From NCBI GenBank assembly GCA_961205875.1, contig OY540822.1:994501-1058500 (forward strand): a DNA stretch of 64,000 nucleotides. The letters are read 5' to 3'. Positions 23,617-35,065 of this stretch are shown here, in pieces (the first letter of the stretch is position 1; each line of letters begins with the position of its first letter). The translations under genes were made by a program, and so were the position numbers. This stretch comes from Sialis fuliginosa (lineage: Eukaryota > Arthropoda > Insecta > Megaloptera > Sialidae). Under the pieces are notes generated by a model. That model saw only the letters and a program-made list of their open reading frames with translations, searched no databases and was not told the DNA's origin.

Positions 23617-24893
23617 TGGTCCTTATAATATGGAGTTAGGACGAATTTTGACCGGGCCGCCCCCCCAAATCAGCTCCAAATAGTTCAGCTCTCTATCTTA
23701 AAAAATGGCCATTACCAGAGGGGGGGGTGATTTTCACATTTAAAATACACGTGTTTTTTCGATTTTTCAAAGACCTGCGTACTAGACAGTGGTGTATTTA
23801 CGTTAAGTGCCGCCCTGGGCCAAAAAAAAATGCCGCCCTGGGTAAAAAATAATTGCCGCTCTGGGCAAAAAAATTCTCGTCCTGGTCAAAAAAAATTGCC
23901 GCCCCTTTACTAGGGGAAAATATAATATATTTTTAACAGTCAAAATTCTTATATGAACTGGAAAGTGAGAATTTTTTACAAATAATGGAAAATATAATGT
24001 ACATAAAAAACTGATGACCTTTTTTTTAGTCACGTTAATTGAAATTTCAAATTTTATAAATTTAAAAGTTTGTAATATAGAGAACTAAAAATTTGAAGAC
24101 CTTTTTTTTAGTCACACTACTCATTTTTTGTTTTCCTATATTTTTTTAAATATACTATATTAAACTAAAAAAATCAACCGCCCCTCTCGGTCTGCCGCCC
24201 AAGACCATGGCCCCAATGGCCCCATGGTAAATACGCCTCTGATACTAGAGTGTCTTAAACTCTTTCTAAATTCTTTCTAAAAATCTAGAATACTCATGAA
24301 AGCATCCCTTGTACTCACATTCCATATATTGATTGATAAAGTAAACTTCTGATTCAACGTTGTCAGCTATATGGGTCATTGGGTCATTCCACCAAGAAAA
24401 AAAAATTGTATAATTTCTGGATAATTTTGTTAGAAAAACGTTTGACAATAAAAACATTGATTTTTATATAAATATAAAATTGATTCTAAAATCAAAAAAG
24501 ATCATTTCATATCAATTTTTAACTAGTGCGACCAATTTTTTTTCAATTTTAATTTTAGAATCAAAGTTTTTTATTTCAAGATCAATAATTTCATTGTCAA
24601 ACGTTTTTTTGACAAAATTATCCAGAAATTATACAAAAAAATATTTTTTTAAATGTTCTTTGATGAAATGACCCAATGACCCATATAGCTGTCAACGTTG
24701 AATCAGAACGCAGGTCTTTGAAAAATCGAAAAAACACGTGTATTTTAAATGGGAAAAACACCCACCTCTGGTAATGGCCATTTTTTAAAATAGAGGGCTG
24801 AAACTTTTTCCACATTCTTTTTGAATTATTTGGAACTGATTTGGGGGGCGGCCCGATTAAAATTCGTCCTAACCCTATATATGAATCACCCTA
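23617..24893. mobile_element. Palindromic element with TTAGGGTGGTCC ends
   Basis: The outer arms (23617-23778 and 24704-24893) are inverted copies: TTAGGGTGGTCC, 'ggacgaattttgaccggg', 'atggccattaccag', 'atacacgtgttttttcgat'. Imperfect 'tgtagct' repeats lie just outside. Inner arms around 24350-24700 extend the palindrome. The left half is interrupted by a hAT MITE. No coding content; family uncertain. Confidence 0.8.
23787..24241. mobile_element. hAT MITE (CAGTGGTGTATTTACG) in the palindromic element
   Basis: This 455-bp element has ends CAGTGGTGTATTTACG and, reversed, CAGAGGCGTATTTACC. It is flanked by 8-bp repeats with one mismatch, GTACTAGA (23779-23786) and ATACTAGA (24242-24249). 'tgccgccctggg' motifs repeat near the left end. 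Part of its interior (about 24005-24175) matches the interior of the MITE at 13446-13873, reversed. Confidence 0.9.
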
Positions 24894-24899
24894 AATTGT

Positions 24900-25660
24900 A
24901 GCTCTCAAAAGGTTGAAAATTCAACGCCTATTTTGAATTGTTATCTCAATACTCTCTAGCGGAAAGTTTATAAAGTTTCGCTTGTGACATTTTTTTGGAT
25001 AAAAGAACCTTCATACTTTTTCAAACTGTTTCGGTTTTAATTTAGCACCAATTTTAATAACACTTTACAATACATAAAAAAATCTAATGACCACATAAAT
25101 TTCTTTATTTGGTCATTAGATTCTTTTTTGATGCTTTATAATTTTGAGTCATTTTTCAAAGCTTACTTAGTTAATTTGTAGTTAATGTGATCTGAGATTA
25201 TAAAAAATATTTTTTCTCAAAATATATAGTATGCAATATTATTAAAATGTTACAGGGTTGTGTGCAAAAAATTAAGATCTATTCATAGAAACTATAGAAA
25301 AAATGTTGTCAATTGACAAAAAAAAGAGTTGAATACCATAATCACGGAACTGATAGCACCAATATTATTTTTAAGATTAGCATTACATAGGAAATAATTT
25401 CTCTAAAAACTATTACAAAAACATTTTTTAAATAATGAATAAGAAACTATGAGCAATATTCCATATTTTTAACTCACCCTGTAGAAAAAAAAGTAAAAAA
25501 TATGAAGATGTTGAGGAACGAATTACAACATCATAAAGCAGAGTAAATTTCCTTTATTATTGTTAAAAGTTACAAGCATTTGAAATCAGGCTATTTTTTA
25601 TGTGTCCCATTTTTTAGTATAAAGTGTATTAGTACACAGAAAAAAACCCTCGATCTTATA
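24900..25660. other. AT-rich stretch without a gene
   Basis: Nothing coding was seen. A segment at 25560-25640 ('gttacaagcatttgaaatc' and following) is also present at about 32645-32725, so at least that part is repeated. Confidence 0.45.
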
Positions 25661-25665
25661 ATAGT

Positions 25666-27040
25666 ATGCGATTACTTAAAAGTAGTGGGCTTAAACAAAA
25701 GCGCAAATACAACTCAGACAACACAATTTCACCAAATAATCATTTGCCCATGAAAAACTTAGGTAAAAATGTTAATAAATTTAATTTAGTAATATTATCT
25801 ATAGATGATTTCTATATATTTTCAGAATGTGAAAAAAATATTGAAGAGAACATACAAGCCCTTTCACAGAATTATTTATCATGGGCTGAAATAGGAAACC
25901 ATTGGGCAGCTACAATAAATTTTCGTTAATTAGAAATAAACAAATCGACTAGTACTTCGGAAATATTTTTAAAATGGCCACGTTACAAAAGACCTTTAGG
26001 ATACAAACTTGTAAGTATTTAGGCTTTATTGATTATCATTTTTTATAACAATATCAAGGTCTAATTCAGACAAACCACTGCACAACTGTTGCAGAGCCAC
26101 TTTTGGTTATATATTCACAATTGATATAGTTATTTCATGCAACAGAATATAAATTATAATATTTAATGAAGAATTACCGTTAATCCGCCTTTAACTTTCT
26201 TAATCAGTGTGTGTGCAGTCTGGCATAAGTAACAACATAACCAAATTCATTTTTTTTATTTTTCAGATTGACATGGATTTTCAACGATTATATCCAAATA
26301 TTCTTGACATAAACACTAAATTTGATACATTTACCATTAAAATTACAAAAAAATTTAATGAAAAATTGAGAGATGTCAACTGCAAACAAATTTGGGATGA
26401 ATTTAATAAATTGGATAATATAAATGAAAGTAAGTTTTTTTTCTGTCAGCTTTTGAGGTCGTTGTCCATATGAACTAGGTTTCCGGACTGTTGTATTTCC
26501 TTTCTGAAATACTTCCGATGAGAGTCGAAATGTTAAGACTGGTAACCTAGTTCATATGAAAATAAATTCTGTTTTATAAAATACTAAAAATAAGATGAAG
26601 CACATTTTATATTTGTAATTTTTCATTAAATTAATCATGGATTTAGTTTTAATCAGGACTGGGAATGTACCAAAGCAAACTGGATCAGTTTTCTGGTTCC
26701 AGTTGTATTGGTTGTTTTTTAGTCACAAAATAATTTTCAATTGATATTTCAGTTTGTAAATTTTTTTATTTCGAGACCTGATTTTAATGTAGATATAGCT
26801 TATAAATAATAAATTGATAATTTTATTTTGACAAATTCTAATTTCAGATGGACGCTGTGTGACAATATTCTACATGGAATTTTAATTCCAACTACAAAGG
26901 ACGTTATTGTTCAAAATAACAAAAAAATATACAAAAAATACTCCATTTGTGACTCACAAAAGTCATTCATAATATGTAGTGCTACTGCCGAAGGTACAGA
27001 AGAACTTTTAAATAACAACCTATTCAACCCCTGTTACTAA
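25666..27040 (+). pseudogene. Unrecognised multi-exon gene remnant
   Basis: Three open segments look like exons: 25666-26010 (one TAA at 25927, then a donor 'cttgtaagt'); 26266-26430 after acceptor 'tttttcag', with a donor 'aaagtaagt'; and 26848-27040 after acceptor 'tttcag'. Readable pieces are NKFNLVILSIDDFYIFSECE, MDFQRLYPNILDINTKFDTF and SICDSQKSFIICSATAEGTE. The last resembles uncharacterised arthropod proteins with an 'SQ-x-SF' motif, but I cannot name the family. The internal stop and the need to change frame at the last junction suggest decay. Function unknown. Confidence 0.4.
26468..26567 (+). repeat. Short inverted repeat around a hammerhead-like core
   Basis: The arms CATATGAACTAGG (26468-26480) and CCTAGTTCATATG (about 26547-26560) enclose a 7-bp hairpin (GTATTTC/GAAATAC) followed by CCGATGAGAGTCGAAAT. 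It lies in the intron between the last two exon-like pieces. See the findings for the ribozyme hypothesis. Confidence 0.5.
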
Positions 27041-27059
27041 TAACAGGAACTATTTATAA

Positions 27060-28870
27060 TCCCAAAGATATAATAATACCTATATTATGATGAAACAAAA
27101 TATAAAGTGCATTCCGTACTGATGGCAGTAGATATTTGTTTTAAATAATTTGTTTTATATATATTCAATTTAGAATATCCAAATCAATGTCAGCTGATTT
27201 GGAAATTTATACAGTGTTATTTATACCAATTAAATGACAAACTAAATGTTATACATCCAGCAATTAATTAATTAATTAGTAATTTGAATCAATGGCAGAC
27301 TAAGGAAGTTATGGGGCATCCCATAAGTAACATCACATAAAATTTTTAACTTTTAAAAGTCACCCAATTTTTTTTTATCATACTGCATAGGGTTCCGTTA
27401 GTCCGCTACTGAAAATTATTATTGATTTAAAAGCTTGATTATTTTTTTATTCTTAATTAATAAATTATCATTTATGATACTTTCAATTTTGTTATTTTTT
27501 TTAGACTAGCGAGTAATTCTATTTCAAATCAACATAATTTTTATAATTTTTATTAGTTCATAAGTATTTGTTTATAATAATGAATGTAAAGTTTATTATA
27601 TTATTTTTTAATGTTCGTATCTTTATTATTAGATTTTCTTTGCTTGTTTATTTGAATGATTATAACTATCAGTTTAAAATGTTGATTATTTTTCATTTTA
27701 TTTTTTAATGATAAACAAACTCCTACTGGGAAATTAATTAATATTTTTGGACATGTTAATAATCAGATTTTTTTCTGTTCATTTATATTCTATTTAAAGA
27801 AAAATAAGCTGGTCATCAGTTCATATTTAATTTATATAACTTATTGTTATTGATAGTTTTCAAAATGAATTTAAAGTTTATTTTATTATCATTATTAATA
27901 TTTTAATTGTTAGTATTTCTGTGTTGAATTTTATTTTATTCTCACTATTTGTGATATTTTCAATATTTTAAAAAAGTTAATAAAATATTATTCATAAAAT
28001 GACAAATTTTTGTTTTTGTTTCCTGATATACATTTTCAATTTTTAAAATCTGTATCAGTTTTGTTTGTAAAAATATGTAATAAAAAATAAGTATTTTATT
28101 TAAATTTAATTATAAAATCATAATATGTGTATGCATATAAACAAAATGAACTTTCATGAAGGTTGGATGAATAAATAATACATACTGATATAGTTTTAAA
28201 GTATATTATTTATAGTTTTAATATTTACTCTATTGGCTAATTTAAATTTAAAAAAGTAAAAATCGTGCTATTTTCCATTTTTATTCTACTTTTCCAATTT
28301 TTTGTTATTATAAAGAATTTTCAAATTGATAAATACTAATTATACTATTGATAGACGAAATTATCAAAATGATAATTTGGAAACTATAACGATGATAAAC
28401 GATGTATCAATTAGATAAATTGATATATTTTCATATTGACAATTTATTATCTCATAGAATAAACAAGTTAATCAATGTAATTATTATTATTCAAATTAAT
28501 AAAAAATGATTATTCATACCAATCATATATATGATTATACTGAACGAGTATTTTTCATTTTGATAAATAAATAATTATAAATGTGATAATCTTTTATATG
28601 GTATTGAAAAAATATTCTTATATGAAACATTAAATAAATTTTCAAAATGACAAAGATATGTATATCATACTAACAAACCACCTCTATCGGCGCCAAATCG
28701 ATCAAGGATTTTTACCATTAAGCACATTTTTTATCACATAGACACATTATTTTTTCTGTGTATATAATTTATGAATTTGGTAATTATGAGCAATAAATTC
28801 ACAATCCCACACCGAAAAGTTTTGAAAACTATAAATTAATATTGATATTCTTCCGATAAAAACGTTTTCT
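27060..28870. other. Gene-free, extremely AT-rich stretch
   Basis: No coding or structured feature was recognised. A mariner-like end motif (CCCATAAGTAACATC) is at about 27319. Confidence 0.5.
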
Positions 28871-28879
28871 TTCGAAATA

Positions 28880-29075
28880 ATTTAACTGAAACCACAAACG
28901 GTAAGTAATCTAATTAATTAATAATTATTTTGAATTTATATAAATATTATGTAGATATTATTCCTACAATATGGAATACATACAGAATGTCCCGTAAACT
29001 TTTAGGAGTTGTTGAGGAAATTAAAACAATTGCTTTTTGTTAATAAACCTGTGCCCACAAACAAGTCGTTTCAGC
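28880..29075 (+). repeat. Duplicated segment and 'tgtcccgtaaa' repeat, copy 2
   Basis: 28935-28985 ('atttatataaatattatg', 'tagatattatt') matches about 32940-33000. From 28980 the sequence follows the reversed 11800-11935 repeat ('ttaaaacaattgctttttgt'). Confidence 0.55.
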
Positions 29076-29199
29076 AGTAGAGGACCCCACACAAAACCAA
29101 TGGATTTTGCCTTTTAGTTTTTTTTTATAATTTAGAGAAAAGGTAGTTCAAAGATGCTGATCAAAATTTGTAGTGGGTGCAACTTACGAACATCCATTA

Positions 29200-29480
29200 T
29201 TTCTGCTCTAGGAGCATTGACATGGCTGGACTGATGATAAGTAGAAATTGGAATATTACATATCTCCATCGATTTCAGAAAACTGGTTTGATTGAACCCA
29301 ATTTGAAATCAACTATTTGCAACTATTTTACCTTTCCAACTATTTGTAAGCTATTTGCCTTTTTTTATCCAACGTTAAAAATTTTGTATTGAAAAAAGTC
29401 ATAAAAACAAAGTTTGAAATAATTCTAATTATTAATATTGATTTTTTTCAAAAAAATAAAAAATATTATACATGTTTATA
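29200..29480 (-). repeat. Truncated copy of the 13949-15946 element
   Basis: It carries, reversed, the right part of that element: 'ccatcgatttcagaaaactg', 'tttgattgaacccaatttg', 'tttgcaactattttacct' and 'atattatacatgtttatat'. The open frame here has no function of its own. Confidence 0.8.
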
Positions 29481-29489
29481 TGTAGATAA

Positions 29490-30180
29490 CTAGCTGACAC
29501 CCGCAGCTTCGTTTGCGTGGATTTCGAATCTAATGACAACCCTCCATACGTGACATGGGGTGAAATATTTAATTTTTCCTTTATTTGTTTGTTATTGATT
29601 ACCTATACAAAATCGTAAATATCTCGGCTCCTATGCAAGATAGGGGTTGTTTTCCCCCTAACACCTCCTCCCTCACAATATTTTTCTCGCAGAATCAAAT
29701 AAAACTGATTACAACCCTCCATAAATGACAGAGGGTGAAATATATTTTTTTTCTTTTGTTTAACTTTTATTCATTATACAAAATCGTAAATATCTCGGCT
29801 CCTATGCAAGATAAGAGGTTGTTTTTCCCCTTAGATCCCCCTCTCCTTAAGTATTTTTCCCGCTGGATCAAATGAAACTAATTAAAACCTTCCATACGTG
29901 ACAGGGGATGAAATATTAAATAATTATTTATTTTTATTCATTACCTATACAAAATCGTAAATATCTCAAAACCCACCCCCTGTCGACTCCCGCCATTAAG
30001 GGTTGAATGTCGAAATTTTTATTTTTATTGAAGACTGTTTTATCCGAATTCACCTTTATTACTTAAGCAGTTATGTCGATAAATATATCAAAATTTAAAA
30101 AAGTTAACACTTCCGCCATCCCTTAGGGATTGAATTTTCTAAAATGTTATTTGTCTTGTAGATTATTTGTGCAAAGTTTC
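29490..30180. repeat. Interspersed repeat with three similar sub-blocks
   Basis: It starts TAGCTGACACCCGCAGCTTC. It then repeats a block of about 190 bp three times: 'accctccatacgtgaca', 'gaaatatt', 'acaaaatcgtaaatatctc' at about 29535-29625, 29705-29795 and 29890-29965. It is related to the family at 3065. Noncoding. Confidence 0.65.
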
Positions 30181-30186
30181 ATTCGA

Positions 30187-31309
30187 GTCACATTCTATTT
30201 AACACTCAATCTGACCAAATATTAGCTTTGAAAATTTTTTTTGATTTAAAAAAAATAATTTTTTTTATAATCTGTCAGTCGAATTTGATGGTGCTTGAAA
30301 TATATTATAGAGGTACTTGTGACTCATCAGAGGTAATTTTATTATGATCCTCTGTACATAGTAAACCAGAAAAAAAAATTAATAAAATTTAAAAAATCAA
30401 AAAAGACCATGTTCTCTTCGGAGGGCAATCACAATTTTTTTATATATTATACCTTGTATGTACCCAAAGAACATATCAAAATCCCAAATTGATTCAAAGG
30501 GTATAACATACTCGTATAAATTCGCATGCGGTAGTATCGTAGTGGCGCGGGCGAGTGCAAGTGTCTTAATACTTTTAAAATATCTCTAATTTGTTGCTAA
30601 ACAGGACTGGGCTAGCATATCGAAAATTTGACGGGGCCCATAGCCTGACAAAAACAAAATATAGAGGCCGTAACCGGGAATATATGGGAACTGCTCCATT
30701 GAATCAATTTTACAAATTTTTTTCTCATAGATTGCTTTTTAAGTAACAAAAAATCGACCCAAATCGCTTAGAAATGTTTATAATCGACTTTAGTAGTAAC
30801 AAATCACATTTCCGCTGTGAACTAGCGAATCTTCTTCCATTAAAAACTATAGACAAGATTTATTTATTTTTTAATAAAAATGATCTGAGCAAACATGATC
30901 ATATTGAATTTTACTTCAAAAGCAACCTATGAGAAAAAACTTTGTAAAATTGATTCAATGGAGCAGTTCCCATATATTCCCGGTTACGGCCACTATATTT
31001 TGTTTTTGTCAGGCTATTTGAGATTTTGATATGTTGTTTGGATACATACAAGGTACATAATATATAAAAAAAATAGTGATTTCCCTCCGAAGAGAACATC
31101 ATCTTTTTTGTTTATTAATTTTTTTTTCTGGTTTACTATGTACAGAGGATCATAATAAAATTACTTCTGATGAGTCATAAGTACCTCTATAATATACTTT
31201 AAGCACCATCAAATTCGACTGACAGATTATAAAAAATCTTTTTTTTTTTAAAACTATAAATTTTTTGAAGCTAATATTTGGTCAGGTTGAATGTTAAATA
31301 GAATGTGAC
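30187..31309. mobile_element. Foldback element, arms of about 430 bp
   Basis: The left end (from 'gtcacattctatttaacac') and the right end (to 'gttaaatagaatgtgac' at 31309) are inverted. The arms continue through 'gatcctctgtacatagtaaa', 'gagaacat' and 'tcccggttacggcc' to a centre at about 30750-30900. The left arm has about 145 extra bases (about 30494-30640) that are missing from the right arm. No coding content; target duplication not identified. Confidence 0.8.
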
Positions 31310-31395
31310 TTTCAAAAAAATAATCAGCCAAATCCATGTAAAGGCATGTTTTGAATGCTTACCCGGCTATAGCCTTTAGCCATCCGGTTTAAACA

Positions 31396-31653
31396 TAGGG
31401 TTGCCAGGTGTCCACTATTTGAGCGGACAGTCCACTTTTTTCACATTATGTTCACTATTTTTTTCACAAAATAGTGGACACTTTTTTTTATTCAAAAGCT
31501 TTCTGATGAAATGGTACGTAATCTAAAACAAGCGGCCCGCGAATATCTCTTTGGTTGAAATTAGCGCGACAAAAAAAAGGTCTTCAGTTTTTAATTTTGC
31601 ATATTCTGATCCCGCTTGTCCGCTATTTTTTTGAAGCAGACCTGGCAACCCTA
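31396..31653. mobile_element. hAT-like MITE (TAGGGTTGCCAGGT)
   Basis: This 258-bp element has ends TAGGGTTGCCAGGTGTCC and, reversed, TAGGGTTGCCAGGTCTGC. The flanks TTTAAACA and TTTAAAAG share six of eight bases, compatible with a decayed 8-bp duplication. Noncoding. Confidence 0.82.
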
Positions 31654-31766
31654 TTTAAAAGTAATTTCATAGGCATCCACTATCCAGTTATTTAATACCA
31701 GATCAGTGTCTAGGGGAATCCAAACATTCTATGTTTGTGTATATTTTTATGTTTATCTCATAAAGC

Positions 31767-31870
31767 AGTGTTTCCCAAACATTCGACATCTGTGTACCCC
31801 TTCTATAATTTTCGTAACACTGAGTAAAAAAATAGTTATTTTTTCCTTTTTTATGTATACATAAACAAAA
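31767..31870 (+). repeat. hAT-like terminus 'CAGTGTTTCCCAAACATT'
   Basis: This end resembles the 'CAGTGGTTCCCAAAC' ends at 41884 and 46133. The partner end was not located. Confidence 0.4.
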
Positions 31871-32035
31871 TAATAATAAACGAAAAATAAAATTCATTCA
31901 TAATAAAATATACATAAAAGTTGTATTATAAATAACAATCATTCTAATCAATGAGATGGATGAAATTGTTTATGCTGAGACGAAAGTTCATCATAATTTG
32001 ATTTCTTGGTTATTGTTAATTTTAATCTAACAATG

Positions 32036-32620
32036 AGATGCGGTTCCGTAGAAACTAGGAAACATTATAGTTTCGCTATGTCCGTCCGTCCTCAAAAATT
32101 TTAAGCCGTATAAAATGAAATTTAGTATACGGACGAAGCCTGAGAACACAAAAACATAAATGATAAGATTTTTGAAAAACAATTTTTTGGACTGAAAAGT
32201 GAACTCACATTTTTTTTCACTTACCCTATTAGATAGGTCTTTTATAATTAAACAAAAAATGTCAAATGACCTTTTGATTTTAACCTTTCATTCACGATAT
32301 ATTTGCATTTAAATGTCGTTATCAGAGCGTCCCCCTCCCCTAATTTCTAAACTATCTGTTCAAAAATTTGAAAAAATTAAGAATGAAGCTTTTAATTAGT
32401 ACTTTTACTGAAAATTGTAACGAACACTGTCAAAATTATTTTGGACCCCTTCCCATAAACTGAAAATTGTACTCAAATTTTTTTTCACTTACCACTATCT
32501 TTAGATAGGTCTCCTAAAATACAACAAAAAATGTTATATGACCTTGATTTTAACCCTTTAGTCACGATATATTTGCTTTTCAATGTGGTTATCAGAGCTT
32601 ATCGATTGTTATCTAGTATT
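32036..32620 (+). repeat. Copy of the tandem-unit element family of 6106-7150
   Basis: Same start ('ggttccgtagaaactagg') and about two of the 290-bp units, each with 'cacgatatatttgc' and 'gaacactgtcaaaattattt'. Truncated and diverged. Confidence 0.75.
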
Positions 32621-34514
32621 TTTTGTTCTGTTTTGTTCTGTTTCGACAAAGTTACAAGCATTTGAAAACAGGCTATTTTCTAGGTGTCCTCTTAATTAGT
32701 GCAAAGTGTGTTAGTATAATTCATGAATTTGTTGCATAGATAAAAAACACAAATACTTATTAGTAATCAATTCACAAAAAACTAAAATTAAAAAAATCGA
32801 TTGTTTGTACAGAGTTTGTAAGTCAATTACTTTATTAAAACAAAAAATAATTTATATTTGATGATTGTTTTTGTGGATTATGTCGTTGAAATTGAGTTGC
32901 CTGAAATCACAAATTGTAATCTAATTAAAATAAAAATTTTGTATTTATATAAATATTGTGTAGATATTATACCCCATAATACGGAATACTATACAGTGTA
33001 TTCCAAGTTAATTAAGGGGGTCGTCTACCTTCGCACCAAAATTTCGAGCCATTTTCAACGATGTTTTGCGAAAAAACTACAAATGATATTGAGGAACTGT
33101 TTTCCGTATTTTATTAGCACACTCTTAGACTTAACAAAAATACATCGAAACAACTTTTTTTTCAAAATTGCGACCTTGGAACGTCCTTGACCGCGCTACC
33201 GCAAAAATGTCACAGTCGACTTTGTGGCACGATTTCTCCATTCCGATTTCTTGAAACAAAAAAACGAAAAAAATCTTTCATTGTTATCACGTTGGCTAGG
33301 TCAAGACACAAGCTTTTTGAAAAACATCCAAATCTTCCAAAATGGCAGATGTTTCAACAAAAAAAATTTTTTCGAGCTGAAATGGGCTGTAAAAATGAAA
33401 TAAAAAACTTTTTCGAAAAAGCTCGTGTCCTGACCTAGCGATATGTCTGCTAAAAAATTAGAGGACAAAAAATCCCCGATGTTCCAAATATTCTAGACGG
33501 GCTTCTGCCAAAACTTTTGAAAATCATTACTTTTGGTGAAACGCTTTTAAAACATATATGATGAAATAAAACATGATTGAAGAAACTTACGATTTAATCG
33601 GCTATGCTAGAGCTGCATTAACTTGGAACCCGCCCGACCCCGATCAAGTTAAAACATATCTCAAAGTTTTGTGCTAGTTTTGTGCTGTTTTGTGCCACAA
33701 AGAAAAAGTTTTGTGCTAGCTTGGTATCAGAGATACGAGAGATACAAAAGGGGGGTTCCAAGTTAACGTTAACTTGGAACCCGCCCAAGCCCGATCAGAT
33801 TCAAACACAGTTCAACGTTTTGTACTAGTTTTGTGCTGTTTTGTGCCACAAAGTAAAAGTTTTGTGCTCGATCAATCTCAGAGATACGAGAGATACAAAT
33901 ATGCAGTTTTAACCTGACACTATTTAAAATATGCCAGTTAGTTCAGGTGAGTTTTGTGCTGTTCAGTCTCATATAGAAAAAGTTTTTTGCTCGATCGGTA
34001 TCAGAGATACGAGAGATACAAAACGGGGGGTTCCAACTTAACGTTAACTTGGAACCCGCCCAAGCCCGATCAGGTTCAAACACAGTTCAACGTTTTGTAC
34101 TAGTTTTGTGCTGTTTTGTTCCACAAAGGAAAAGTTTTGTGCTCGGTCAGTCTCGGAGATACGAGAGATACAAATGTGTGGTTTTAATAATTTCTATGAA
34201 TATATTTACATTTTATAAAATACAAATGCAGGTTTATATTTCAATAAATAATATTTATTTAGATATGTACCTAATATGTATTTTTCAATGTCTAAATTTT
34301 TTATAATAATTTTTTTTATGTTTGAACCGTAAAATTCTTAAGCACATACAGGATGGGACATTTAAAGTGTTACAGATATTTATCTCAAAAACATCGCATA
34401 TATGAAAAAAATGTTTCAACCAAAAAATGTTTGGTTGTGAGGGAGTAATCGAACTGTAATATTTATTTATTTTAGTGTGACCTTCAAGGATATTTGTAGA
34501 TCAACATCATTTTT

Positions 34515-35065
34515 AGGGTTCCAAGAAACCCTATATATCTCACTGTCTTCCGTCCGCCCGTCCGTCCGTCGTTTCACTCAAAGCTAAATTGCTCGTAAAC
34601 TATATAAGCTAGAAACTTGAAATTTTTACTGAACATGTAAAATGATACCCTCTAGTAAAAGATGTACATATATATATTGAAAAAATATTTTTTAAGGGAG
34701 GGGGGCACTAAGGAGTTAAAGCTAGGTAAAAAAAATATTTGTTTTATATCAAGGCATGTGGTACGTTAAAATGTATAACCACACAAGCGGAATTTGACCC
34801 TTATTCTATTTTTTTTCTATATCAAAAATGGTGCCTGCAGAGGGCTTTAAAGCAAATCCAAAAAAAAAAAAATGTATACCAAGACGTGTGGGATGTAGAA
34901 TATGACCATATTTTTATTTATTTTTTAACTCCAAAATGGCGCCACTAGGTGGTAAAAAGCAGTCTTTTATTTTGTCCATCTCCCTGTGTCTTTGTAACTA
35001 CTGGCTCAAAATATCTGAAAAAACTTTGGTAACGAGGCTTTGGTGGGACTAACAACGATAAATAC
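34515..35065 (+). repeat. 'tttttagggttcc' repeat, interrupted copy
   Basis: It carries 'ccgtccgtccgtcg', 'aaactatataagctagaaac', 'aatggtgcctgcagag' and 'taacgaggctttggt'. It continues beyond the palindrome at about 36453-36640. An uninterrupted copy is at 51462-52262 (-). Noncoding. Confidence 0.75.

Noticed and set aside
33187..33438. 83-residue Lys/Phe-rich frame in the left part of the TTAA composite
   Set aside because: No catalytic motif or known domain; likely noncoding end of the element.
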